Shown here one piece after another: positions 47,884 to 54,666 of a stretch of DNA of 64,000 nucleotides. Within the stretch, counting starts at the first letter, position 1. The number at the start of each line of letters is the position of its first letter. This DNA comes from CAWDVH01 sp963805705. Lineage in GTDB: Bacteria > Actinomycetota > Actinomycetes > Streptosporangiales > Streptosporangiaceae. The DNA lies in NCBI GenBank assembly GCA_963805705.1, contig CAWDVH010000001.1, positions 2,480,001 through 2,544,000 on the forward strand, given 5' to 3'. The notes beneath the pieces were generated by a model, which worked only from the letters and a program-made list of their open reading frames with translations, was not told the origin of the DNA and did not search any database. The translations under genes were made by a program, and so were the position numbers.

Positions 47884-48812
47884 ATGAACCCGTCCCAGCC
47901 CGGTGCCGCCCCGGCGGCGGCCGCCGCCCCGGCCGCGCGGCGGCCTCGGCCCAGGGGGCCGTCCCGGCCGTCCCCCCCGCAGTCGACCCTCCCGTCGTAC
48001 TGCCGGCCCAGATCGACGAACTGTGGGAACGGCGAGCCGGCCTGACCCCGGACGACACGGCCGCCCGCACCCTGATTGTCGACGCAGTGGACCGTATAGA
48101 CGCAGGTCAGGCGCGTGTTGCCGGGATCGACCCGGCCACCGACGCGGTAGTCGTGGACGAGCGCGCCAAGCGCGCGATCCTGCTCGCCTTCCGGGTCCTG
48201 CCGATGGTCCGCTCACAGGTCGGCGACTTCCGCTATCACGACCGGGTCCCCCTCACCAGCCACCTTGACGGGGTGCGCACGGTGGCGGGCGCGATCGTCC
48301 GCTGGGGCGCTTACGTCGCTCCGGGCGCGGTGCTGATGCCCTCGTTTGTCAACATCGGCGCTTACGTGGACTCGGGCACGATGGTAGATACGTGGGCCAC
48401 GGTCGGATCCTGCGCCCAGATCGGCAAGAACGTGCACCTGTCGGGGGGAGTGGGGATCGGCGGTGTGCTCGAGCCGCCGAACGCGGTCCCCGTGGTCATC
48501 GAGGACGATGCCTTCATCGGCTCCCGGTGCATGGTGGTCGGGGGGGCCAGGGTCCGCGAGGGCGCCAAGCTCGGCTCGGGCACGAACCTGACCGCGACCA
48601 CCCACGTGATCGATGTCGAGACCGGCCAGGAGCTTCCCCCCGGCGAAGCGCCCGCCTGGTCGGTCTGCGTGAGCGGCACCCGCACCCGCATGTTCCCCGG
48701 CGGCGAGTTCGGCATGCCGTGCATGCTCGTGCTCAAGCGCCTGCCCGAGGGCAGCCAGCACGACAAGCTGGCCCTCAACGACATACTGCGTGACCACGGC
48801 CTCGACGCCTGA
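47884..48812 (+). CDS. dapD: Tetrahydrodipicolinate N-succinyltransferase, probable frame break near 5' end
   Basis: It transfers succinyl from succinyl-CoA in the DAP/lysine pathway. The body (about 270 residues from PAQIDELWERRAGLTPDD) is the short E. coli-type enzyme: YVNIG-like PSFVNIGAYVDSGTMVDTWA, then CAQIGKNVHLSGGVGIGGVL and the hexapeptide helix. The body frame has no ATG or GTG near its beginning; upstream it reaches only a TTG at 47832. ATG 47884 with a promoter-like TAGGCT is in the neighbouring frame (MNPSQPGAAP). One missing base within the Ala/Pro-coding GC run at 47900-47975 would join them. Confidence 0.85.
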
Positions 48813-48851
48813 CCCAGCCACGAAGCCATCCGGGACGAAGGAGCGGCCGGC

Positions 48852-49553
48852 TCAGGCGAGGCCGCGGACGGTCCTGGCGGGCGGGCGGGTGCCCAGGATG
48901 GAAGCGGTCATGTCCAGCGCGCGCCGGACCGGCTGGGGGTGGCGCGTCCGCACGGCGTGCGCGCCGAGCCAGCCGCTGATCGCGGCGATCGCGACGATCC
49001 CGGCCAGCTCAGCCGCCTCGTCGCCGGCGGCTAGTGCGGCCGCCCGGTCGGCGTCGACCAGCACGGTCCAGCCTGCCTCCACCGCTTCTTTCACCCCGCC
49101 TGGCAGCACCTCGACGATGACCTGGGCAGTCGGCAGGCCGCTGGCGCGAGCGCTGCCAGGATCACCGCAGATCAGCAGCGCCCCCGTCGCCATGGCCACG
49201 CCCGGCTGACGCACCAGGTCGGCCGCCGGGCCGGTCCCGCAGACCAGCACACCAGGATGGCGGGCGCGGAACTCCGCGATGCCCTCCAGCACCGTGTCCC
49301 CGCCGCCCGTGTCCCCGCCGCCCGTGTCCCCGCCGCCCGTGTCCCCGCCGCCAGTCTCCCCGCTCCCAGTCTCCCCGCCGTCCATCCCCCCGAGATCAAC
49401 GAGGTCGGCGCCGCCATCGGCCGCGGCCGCCGCCTCGGCGAGACTGGCCACCACGGCCATCAGGGCTGTCCGGGCTGGCCGTACTGTCCAGGCTGGCCTC
49501 CGGTGGCCGGGCGGGGGCGGCAACATGGGCACGAGCATGACACGATTCGTCAT
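48852..49553 (-). CDS. Dihydropteroate-synthase-like protein (FolP2-type), degenerate
   Basis: The protein has 233 residues. It retains GADLVDLGG (the DHPS strand-2 region), a middle GTAxxLVR-like stretch and the C-terminal helix ISGWLGAHAVRTRHPQPVRR. It lacks the N-terminal NVTPDSF motif and most of the folate pocket, so catalytic activity is unlikely. The order folP2-like, DivIVA-like, tag resembles Mycobacterium Rv1207-Rv1209-Rv1210, which supports the call. A GGGDT repeat is inserted at about residues 57-86. The start abuts the divergent DivIVA-like start. Confidence 0.65.
   Translation of the reverse strand: MTNRVMLVPMLPPPPGHRRPAWTVRPARTALMAVVASLAEAAAAADGGADLVDLGGMDGGETGSGETGGGDTGGGDTGGGDTGGGDTVLEGIAEFRARHPGVLVCGTGPAADLVRQPGVAMATGALLICGDPGSARASGLPTAQVIVEVLPGGVKEAVEAGWTVLVDADRAAALAAGDEAAELAGIVAIAAISGWLGAHAVRTRHPQPVRRALDMTASILGTRPPARTVRGLA
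49294..49383 (-). repeat. 15-bp tandem repeat encoding GGGDT
   Basis: Six in-frame 15-bp units (49294, 49309, 49324, 49339, 49354, 49369); the first three are identical (GTGTCCCCGCCGCCC on the plus strand). They encode GGGDT/GSGET copies in the FolP2-like protein. Confidence 0.9.
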
Positions 49554-50078
49554 GTGCCCATAGCGCTGCTCATCGCCGCCGCCGTGATCCTGGGTGGAGT
49601 CATCATCGTGGCCATGGGGCGCGGCGGAGAGCTGGCGAGGTTTCCCGCTGACGTCTCCCCGTTTGATGCGCAGATCGTCACCGCCGCTGACGTCGTCCTG
49701 GTCCGGCCGCCATCGGCGCTATTCGGCTACAACCGGCAGGTCACTGACGATGTGCTCAGCACGATCGCCCGGACGATCACCGAGCGGGACGTCGAGATCG
49801 CCACGCTGCGGATGCAACTCGGGGAGCTGGGAGCGCCGCCCCCGCAGGATCCTCCGTCCGTTCCCGGCCGCCGCTCCCCGCCCGGCCAGCGGCCGCCGGT
49901 GCTTCGGCGCGGCCCGGCCCGGCCGCCGGGACCGCCCCCGCACACCTGGTCGGCCTGGCCGCCGCCAGGGCCCGCCGCGGGACCGCCCGGCCGGGCGGTG
50001 CCGGGAGCAAGCACCCGGCCACCCGAGCCTGACGATCAGCCGGGCGCGGATCCGGGCACCGCCGGAGATGCCGGGTGA
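49554..50078 (+). CDS. DivIVA-domain membrane-anchored protein
   Basis: The protein has 174 residues. It starts with one membrane helix (ALLIAAAVILGGVIIVAMG), then a DivIVA-like module: ADVVLVRPPSALFGYNRQVT and DDVLSTIARTITERDVEIA, a short coiled coil. A Pro/Gly/Arg-rich tail follows. DivIVA-domain proteins localise to poles or septa and recruit wall-growth factors. GTG 49554 directly abuts the opposite-strand ATG. It overlaps tag by 4 nt (GTGA), so they are co-translated. Confidence 0.75.
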   Translation: MPIALLIAAAVILGGVIIVAMGRGGELARFPADVSPFDAQIVTAADVVLVRPPSALFGYNRQVTDDVLSTIARTITERDVEIATLRMQLGELGAPPPQDPPSVPGRRSPPGQRPPVLRRGPARPPGPPPHTWSAWPPPGPAAGPPGRAVPGASTRPPEPDDQPGADPGTAGDAG

Positions 50079-50665
50079 GCGGCGAGCTGGCTGGTGCGGC
50101 GGCCGGGCCCGATGGGCGCCTGCGCTGCCCCTGGGCTCTGGGCAGCGCGGATAACCTTGCCTACCACGACGAAGAATGGGGCCGCCCCGTCCGGGATGAC
50201 GCGGGAATGTTCGAGCGGCTCTGCCTGGAGGCGTTCCAGGCGGGGCTGTCCTGGCTGACGATCTTGCGCAAGCGGGAGAATTTCCGCGCGGCCTTCCGCG
50301 GCTTCGACATCGAGATCGTCGCGGGATTCGGGCCTGATGACGTGGCGCGATTGCTCGCCGATCCCGGCATCGTGCGCAACCGCGCCAAGATCGAGGCCGC
50401 GATCCGCAACGCCCGCGCGGCGCTTGAGCTGCCCGCGGGGCTCGCTGCGCTGGTCTGGCAGCACGCCGTCGTCCAGGACGCGCCACCAGTGGTGCCGGGC
50501 GACGTGCCATCGTGGACACCGGAGTCCAAGGCGCTGGCCAAGGAGCTGAAGCGCGCCGGCTTCGTGTTCACCGGGCCGGTCACCGCCTATGCCATGCTGC
50601 AGGCCTGCGGCGTGGTCGACGACCATCTTGCTGGCTGCTTCCGCCGGGGGGCATGGGCCGGCTGA
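50075..50665 (+). CDS. tag: DNA-3-methyladenine glycosylase I
   Basis: It excises 3-methyladenine from alkylated DNA. The protein has 196 residues, with RCPWALGSADNLAYHDEEWG at the N-terminus, GLSWLTILRKRENFRAAFRG (helix-hairpin-helix region) and VFTGPVTAYAMLQACGVVDD with the terminal zinc-type H-x3-C (DDHLAGCF). These match the Tag family from end to end. The GTG start overlaps the DivIVA-like gene. Confidence 0.93.
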   Translation: MSGELAGAAAGPDGRLRCPWALGSADNLAYHDEEWGRPVRDDAGMFERLCLEAFQAGLSWLTILRKRENFRAAFRGFDIEIVAGFGPDDVARLLADPGIVRNRAKIEAAIRNARAALELPAGLAALVWQHAVVQDAPPVVPGDVPSWTPESKALAKELKRAGFVFTGPVTAYAMLQACGVVDDHLAGCFRRGAWAG

Positions 50666-50782
50666 CCCGAGCTGGCCGCGATTTCCCGCCCCTTCCGGCC
50701 TGTCCCGCACGTTCCGGCGCGGGCCGTCCCCGGCTAGGAGCTGGCCATTCTGGCCATCGCTTCGACCGGTCACGAAGATCAA

Positions 50783-50798
50783 GGTAATGTGCGTTACC
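50783..50798. promoter_or_regulatory. Small inverted repeat upstream of the first DUF574 methyltransferase
   Basis: GGTAA (50783-50787) and TTACC (50794-50798) flank TGTGCG. TACCTAT overlapping its right arm could be a -10, which would place an operator over the promoter of the gene at 50876. The arms are short, so chance occurrence is possible. Confidence 0.3.
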
Positions 50799-50875
50799 TA
50801 TCCGGATCTACGCCATGCCTGCCGAACTATAAGCAAGCCGCTCATACTGAAACACGCAGCTCAGAGGAGAGCAAG

Positions 50876-51694
50876 ATGGCCGAGGAGGCTGAACTGGCCC
50901 CGCCCGGCGTGGACCCTAAGACGCCGAGTTCTGCGCGAATCTACGACTACATGCTGGGTGGCACGAACAACTTCCAGGCCGACCGCGACGCGCTCGGCGA
51001 GGCGCTCCTGTCCGGGTCCGAGCTGCAGGACATCGCGTGGGCCAACCGGGGGTTCCATCAGCGATCGGCCAGATGGATCGCGGAGCGCGGCATCCGGCAG
51101 TTCATCGATCTCGGCGCCGGCCTGCCGACGGTCGGCAACACGCACGAGGTGGTGCGGCAGGTGATCGACGACGCGCGGGTCGCCTACGTGGACATCGATC
51201 CGATGGTGGCCGCGCACGCCGACGCGCTGCTGGCCGGCGACGGCGGCGCGAAGATGATCACAGCTGACCTGCGTGATCCCGATGCGGTGCTCGCCGATCC
51301 CGTCCTGCGCGAGCTGATCGATTTCAGCGAGCCGGTCGGCCTGATCATGACCGCGGTGCTGCACTTCGTGGCCGATGACCTCGACCCATGGGGCCTGGTG
51401 GCTCGCTACGTAGGCGAGCTGGCCCCGGGGAGCTACCTGGCGCTGTCGCACGCCACCGCTGACAACATGCCGCCGATGGCGGTGCAGTCAGCCTCCTCGG
51501 TCTACTCGAACGCCTTCTTCATGCGCACGAAGACCCAGGTGGCACGGTTCTTCGACGGGCTGGAACTGGTCGCGCCCTACGCGGGCGCTGATCCCGACGT
51601 CGTCTACGTGGGCCTGTGGGGGTGCGAGGATCCCGAGCTCGCCGACAGTGACGGTTCACGGTGGAGCTACAGCGGGGTAGCCCGGCGACCGTGA
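50876..51694 (+). CDS. DUF574 (SAV2177-type) SAM-dependent methyltransferase, copy 1
   Basis: The protein has 272 residues. The family start PPGVDPKTPSSARIYDYMLG, then GGTNNFQADRDA, is followed by IDLGAGLPTVGNTHEV (motif I), VAYVDIDPMV (motif II) and LIMTAVLHFVADDLDPWGLV. Members are abundant in actinomycetes and near secondary-metabolism or developmental loci, but their substrates are unknown. ATG 50876 has GAGGAG 6 nt upstream; the frame's earlier ATG is rejected. The first of three related genes in a row. Confidence 0.9.
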   Translation: MAEEAELAPPGVDPKTPSSARIYDYMLGGTNNFQADRDALGEALLSGSELQDIAWANRGFHQRSARWIAERGIRQFIDLGAGLPTVGNTHEVVRQVIDDARVAYVDIDPMVAAHADALLAGDGGAKMITADLRDPDAVLADPVLRELIDFSEPVGLIMTAVLHFVADDLDPWGLVARYVGELAPGSYLALSHATADNMPPMAVQSASSVYSNAFFMRTKTQVARFFDGLELVAPYAGADPDVVYVGLWGCEDPELADSDGSRWSYSGVARRP

Positions 51695-51758
51695 GGCGGG
51701 CCGCCGCGGGGCGTGGCCGTGGAGGAAGCCGGATAAATCGGGTATACCGGGCATAAGG

Positions 51759-51986
51759 GTGAGGGAGATGGGTGACGTAGATCAGGTTCCCCCTGGCGTG
51801 GACCCCGCCACGCCCAGCCCCGCGCGCATGTACGACTACATGCTGGGCGGTACTCACAACTTCCAGGCCGACCAGGGCGCCGAGGCGTCCCTGATCTCTA
51901 TCGGCTCCTGGGGCGCCGAGGATCCGGAACTGGCCGACAGCGACGGCTCCCGTGCGCTCTACTGCGCAGTGGCCAGGCGTCCGTAA
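51759..51986 (+). pseudogene. Internally deleted DUF574 methyltransferase (75-codon mini-copy)
   Basis: The frame stays open and joins the conserved N-terminus (VPPGVDPATPSPARMYDYML, GGTHNFQAD) directly to the conserved C-terminus (GSWGAEDPELADSDGSRALY, then CAVARRP). The junction is near 51874-51880, and about 600 bp holding the whole SAM-binding domain are missing. Flanks are nearly identical to the copy at 52073, so it is a recent duplicate. No methyltransferase activity is possible. It might still be expressed: the frame is intact and GTG 51759 or ATG 51768 could start it. Confidence 0.8.
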
Positions 51987-52072
51987 CTGATCCCGTGTAC
52001 GGCTGAGGGCCAGTGAAGCTGGGCCAGTGGAGCTGAGGGCCAGTGCGGCTAAGCGCTAAGGAAGGCGAGGCG

Positions 52073-52894
52073 ATGGAGGACAGCGAGGCACCGCCCGGCG
52101 TCGACCCCACGACGCCGAGTCCGGCGCGCATGTACGACTACATGCTGGGCGGCACCCACAACTTCCAGGCCGACCGGGATGCGACCGAGGCCTTCAGGGC
52201 GCAGATGCCCGAGCTTGAGGACGCGGCCTGGGCGAACCGCGGGTTCCACGGGCGCGCGGCGGTCTGGATGGCGCAGCGGGGCATCCGCCAGTTCATTGAC
52301 CTGGGGTCCGGGCTGCCCACGCAGAACAACACCCATGAGGCGGTACAGAAGGTCGCCGCGGGCATTCATGTGGTTTACGTGGATAACGACCCGATCGTGG
52401 CCGCGTACGGCCAGGCCCTGCTCACCGGCGATCACACGACAACGGTCGTGACCGCCGACCTGCGTGATCCCGACAGCGTGCTGGGCGACCAGGGGCTGCG
52501 TGAGCTGATCGATTCCGGCCAGCCGACCGGCGTGCTGATGACGGCCGTCCTGCAGTTCGTGGCGGACGGCTCCGATCCGTGGGGCCTGGCGGCGCGCTAT
52601 ATGGCCGCGATGGCACCGGGCAGCTACCTGGCGCTGTCGCATATCACCTACGACGACATTCCGCCGCAGGTAGTGCGCGCGGGCCGGGAGGTCTACTCCC
52701 GTGCCACGGCCGCGGCCTACCCGCGCTCGAAAGCGGAGGTCCAGCGGTTCTTCGACGGCCTGCAGATCGTGCCGCCCTACCCCGGTGCCGAGGCATGCGT
52801 CATCAATGTCGGCTCCTGGGGTGCCGAGGATCCGGAACTGGCCGACAGCGACGGATCGCGCGCGTTCTTCTGCGCGGTCGCCCGACGGCCGTGA
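52073..52894 (+). CDS. DUF574 (SAV2177-type) SAM-dependent methyltransferase, copy 2
   Basis: The protein has 273 residues, with the same layout as the copy at 50876: PPGVDPTTPSPARMYDYMLG, IDLGSGLPTQNNTHEAV, VVYVDNDPIV, and SYLALSHITYDDIPPQ. ATG 52073 follows AAGGAAGG by about 7 nt. Its stop overlaps the GTG of the DUF397-like gene (GTGA), so the two are coupled. Just upstream (about 52000-52055) GCTGAGGGCCAGTG occurs twice. Confidence 0.9.
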   Translation: MEDSEAPPGVDPTTPSPARMYDYMLGGTHNFQADRDATEAFRAQMPELEDAAWANRGFHGRAAVWMAQRGIRQFIDLGSGLPTQNNTHEAVQKVAAGIHVVYVDNDPIVAAYGQALLTGDHTTTVVTADLRDPDSVLGDQGLRELIDSGQPTGVLMTAVLQFVADGSDPWGLAARYMAAMAPGSYLALSHITYDDIPPQVVRAGREVYSRATAAAYPRSKAEVQRFFDGLQIVPPYPGAEACVINVGSWGAEDPELADSDGSRAFFCAVARRP

Positions 52895-53154
52895 AGCCCA
52901 CCGTCGAGAGCCTCGGCCTGGACGTCGACGCGCAGCCATGGCGGCGGTCCGGTGAGGGGGACGGCGCCATTGAGATCGCGTTCGTCGCCGGGGCTGCCGC
53001 CGGCGCCGCGCAGTGGGTGCTGATGCGAGTCGCCGGAGACCCGGCGGGCCGGGTTCTGGTCTACGACCAGCACGAATGGGAGTGCTTCCTCGAGGGTGCC
53101 CGCGAGGGTGAATTCGATGACGCTTCCAGCGACCAGCAGCCCTCAGACCACTGA
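52891..53154 (+). CDS. DUF397-like small protein
   Basis: The protein has 87 residues. WRRSGEGDGAIEIAFVAG, then VLMRVAGDPAGRVLVYDQHE, then WECFLEGAREGEFD follow the DUF397 plan (W-x-[KR]-S, valid-residue-rich strands, D-x-E-W-x-x-F). It lacks the usual CVEVA cysteine, so it is a divergent member. Coupled to the methyltransferase by a 4-nt overlap, which is unusual: DUF397 genes normally pair with XRE regulators, and one such pair follows. Confidence 0.65.
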   Translation: MKPTVESLGLDVDAQPWRRSGEGDGAIEIAFVAGAAAGAAQWVLMRVAGDPAGRVLVYDQHEWECFLEGAREGEFDDASSDQQPSDH

Positions 53155-53162
53155 GCCAGCCG

Positions 53163-53192
53163 CCCGGCGGCCCGGCCCACCGGGCCGCCGGG
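53163..53192 (+). terminator. Strong hairpin after the methyltransferase/DUF397-like pair
   Basis: CCCGGCGGCCCGG, loop CCCA and CCGGGCCGCCGGG make a perfect 13-bp stem 8 nt after the stop codon. The position and strength fit a rho-independent terminator lacking a U-tract. Confidence 0.7.
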
Positions 53193-53264
53193 GGACGGCT
53201 CGGGAAGCGGTATTACCGCTCCGGTGACCTCCCCTAGTCTCATGGGTAACAATTAGATCCATAT

Positions 53265-53277
53265 TTGTGATTCACAA
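53265..53277. promoter_or_regulatory. Palindromic operator TTGTG-ATT-CACAA at the XRE gene promoter
   Basis: A perfect 5-bp inverted repeat with a 3-nt spacer in an AT-rich patch. It overlaps the candidate -35 (TTGTGA, 53265-53270), with TATGCT (53290-53295) as -10 at 19-nt spacing. The same TGTG-N3-CACA core recurs at 54626-54640. Autoregulation by the XRE protein is the simplest reading. Confidence 0.55.
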
Positions 53278-53328
53278 CTTAAGAGGCGTTATGCTGGAAA
53301 CAGTGACTTGTCAAGGAGGCGAACGCGG

Positions 53329-54177
53329 ATGAGCGATGACGGGTACGGTGCCACCGTCGCCAAAGCCCGGCTGTCCCGGCGCCTTACCGAGCTGAGACGG
53401 GATGCCCACTACACGGCCAACCACGTCTGCGACATGCTGAACTGGGGTCGCGGCAAGGTCGGGCGCTTTGAAGCCAATCAGTGGAAACGTCCCGAGATGA
53501 GCGACATCAGGGACCTGCTGCGGATTTACGGGGTCAGTGACGCCGAGCGGGCGGACCTGGAGGAGCTGGCCCTCCGGGCCAGGACCCGGTGCTGGTGGCG
53601 GGACTACACGGACATCTTCGAGAACGAGTTTCCCGGCTTCGAGAACGATGCCCAGCGGATCCGGGTCTTCATGCCGCTGGTCCTGCCCGGGCTGCTGCAG
53701 ACCACGGATTACACCGAGGCGGTCATCCGCAGCGACCCGAGGCCGCCCGCCTGGCGGCGGCGGGCGCTGGAGGCCAGGCTGCGGCGGCAGGAGATACTCA
53801 GCCGGAACGAGCCCCCGAGCGAGCTGATCGCGGTGATCACTGAGGCGTCACTCATGTACCGGTGGGGGACGCGGGCCGACCGGCGCGACCAGGCCGCCCA
53901 CCTGGTCGAGGTCGGTGCCCGGCCGGGAGTGCGGCTGCATCTGCAGCGCTTCGCCGACGGGCCGCCGCAGGGCATGTTCTCGCCGCTCAACATCTTCGAT
54001 CTCCCGGACGGCGAGCCCAGCCTCGTCTACACCGAGACCGACTACGCCATCCAGGAGGTGATCAGCGCGGAAGAGGTAACCACGTACATTGCGGCTTTCG
54101 ATCGTGCGGTCGACGCGGCGCTTGAGCCCGCTGAGACCGCCACCTACCTTAGGCAGCTTTCCGAGCAACTGGAGTGA
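53329..54177 (+). CDS. XRE-type helix-turn-helix regulator with DUF5753 domain
   Basis: The protein has 282 residues. The N-terminal HTH (ARLSRRLTELRRDAHYTANH, GRGKVGRFEANQWKRPEMSD) is followed by the DUF5753 sensor domain (ENDAQRIRVFMPLVLPGLLQ, TTDYTEAVIRSDPRP, down to YTETDYAIQEV). This is the WhiJ-like class of actinobacterial developmental regulators. ATG 53329 has AAGGAGG 9 nt upstream. DUF397 follows by 3 nt, the standard partner. A palindrome shared with the ATPase gene lies in its promoter. Confidence 0.92.
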   Translation: MSDDGYGATVAKARLSRRLTELRRDAHYTANHVCDMLNWGRGKVGRFEANQWKRPEMSDIRDLLRIYGVSDAERADLEELALRARTRCWWRDYTDIFENEFPGFENDAQRIRVFMPLVLPGLLQTTDYTEAVIRSDPRPPAWRRRALEARLRRQEILSRNEPPSELIAVITEASLMYRWGTRADRRDQAAHLVEVGARPGVRLHLQRFADGPPQGMFSPLNIFDLPDGEPSLVYTETDYAIQEVISAEEVTTYIAAFDRAVDAALEPAETATYLRQLSEQLE

Positions 54178-54180
54178 GCA

Positions 54181-54399
54181 ATGACTGATCTGACCCAGGC
54201 CGCCTGGCGCAAGGCCAGCGGCAGCCAGAGCAACGGCGGATGTGTGGAAGTGGCCGCCAACCTTGGCGAGGTGATCGCCGTCAGGGACAGCAAGCGCCCG
54301 GAGGGCGGCGCGCATGTCGTCGGCCGTGCGGCGTTCGCCGCCTTCCTGGCCGACGCCAAGGCCGGCCGCTACGATCTGCGGCCGGGCGGCTGCCGCTGA
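54181..54399 (+). CDS. DUF397 protein partnered with the XRE regulator
   Basis: The protein has 72 residues. AWRKASGSQSNGGCVEVAAN, GEVIAVRDSKRPEGG and FAAFLADAKAGRYD are the complete DUF397 pattern (BldB-related small proteins). GGAG lies 6 nt before ATG 54181, inside the end of the XRE gene. XRE/DUF397 pairs have been likened to toxin-antitoxin and to WhiJ/AbaA developmental switches; the small partner is thought to antagonise the DNA-binding protein. Confidence 0.92.
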   Translation: MTDLTQAAWRKASGSQSNGGCVEVAANLGEVIAVRDSKRPEGGAHVVGRAAFAAFLADAKAGRYDLRPGGCR

Positions 54400-54415
54400 C
54401 CGCGGGCCGCTCAGT

Positions 54416-54451
54416 GCAGAGCCCCCCGGCTGCCCGCCGGGGGTGCTCTGC
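54416..54451 (+). terminator. Hairpin after XRE-DUF397 operon
   Basis: GCAGAGC-C-CCCCGGC, loop TGCCC, then GCCGGGG-GT-GCTCTGC. Two perfect 7-bp stems are separated by a small bulge, 17 nt after the DUF397 stop. Confidence 0.65.
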
Positions 54452-54625
54452 ATGCGCGTGCGGCCTCGGCCTGCGCGCGCCGGATCCGCGTCGCCCGCGC
54501 GGCAAGGTGCCTGTTATGCGTATTTCCTCACGTCCGGCCCGGCTCATCGTCCGTGGTCGACCGGCACTCATTCGTTCGGACTTTTTCTGCGGATGCCATT
54601 GCAATCGGGTGCACACGACTCATAA

Positions 54626-54640
54626 TCTGTGTTTCACAGA
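54626..54640. promoter_or_regulatory. Palindromic operator TCTGTG-TTT-CACAGA at the ATPase gene promoter
   Basis: A perfect 6-bp inverted repeat with a 3-nt spacer. The -10 candidate CATAAT (54621-54626) is preceded by TTGCAA (54599-54604) at 16-nt spacing, so the palindrome covers the likely transcription start. It shares the TGTG-N3-CACA core with the site at 53265. Confidence 0.55.
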
Positions 54641-54666
54641 TGTCAGAGTCGGGAAGGCGGCTGAAC

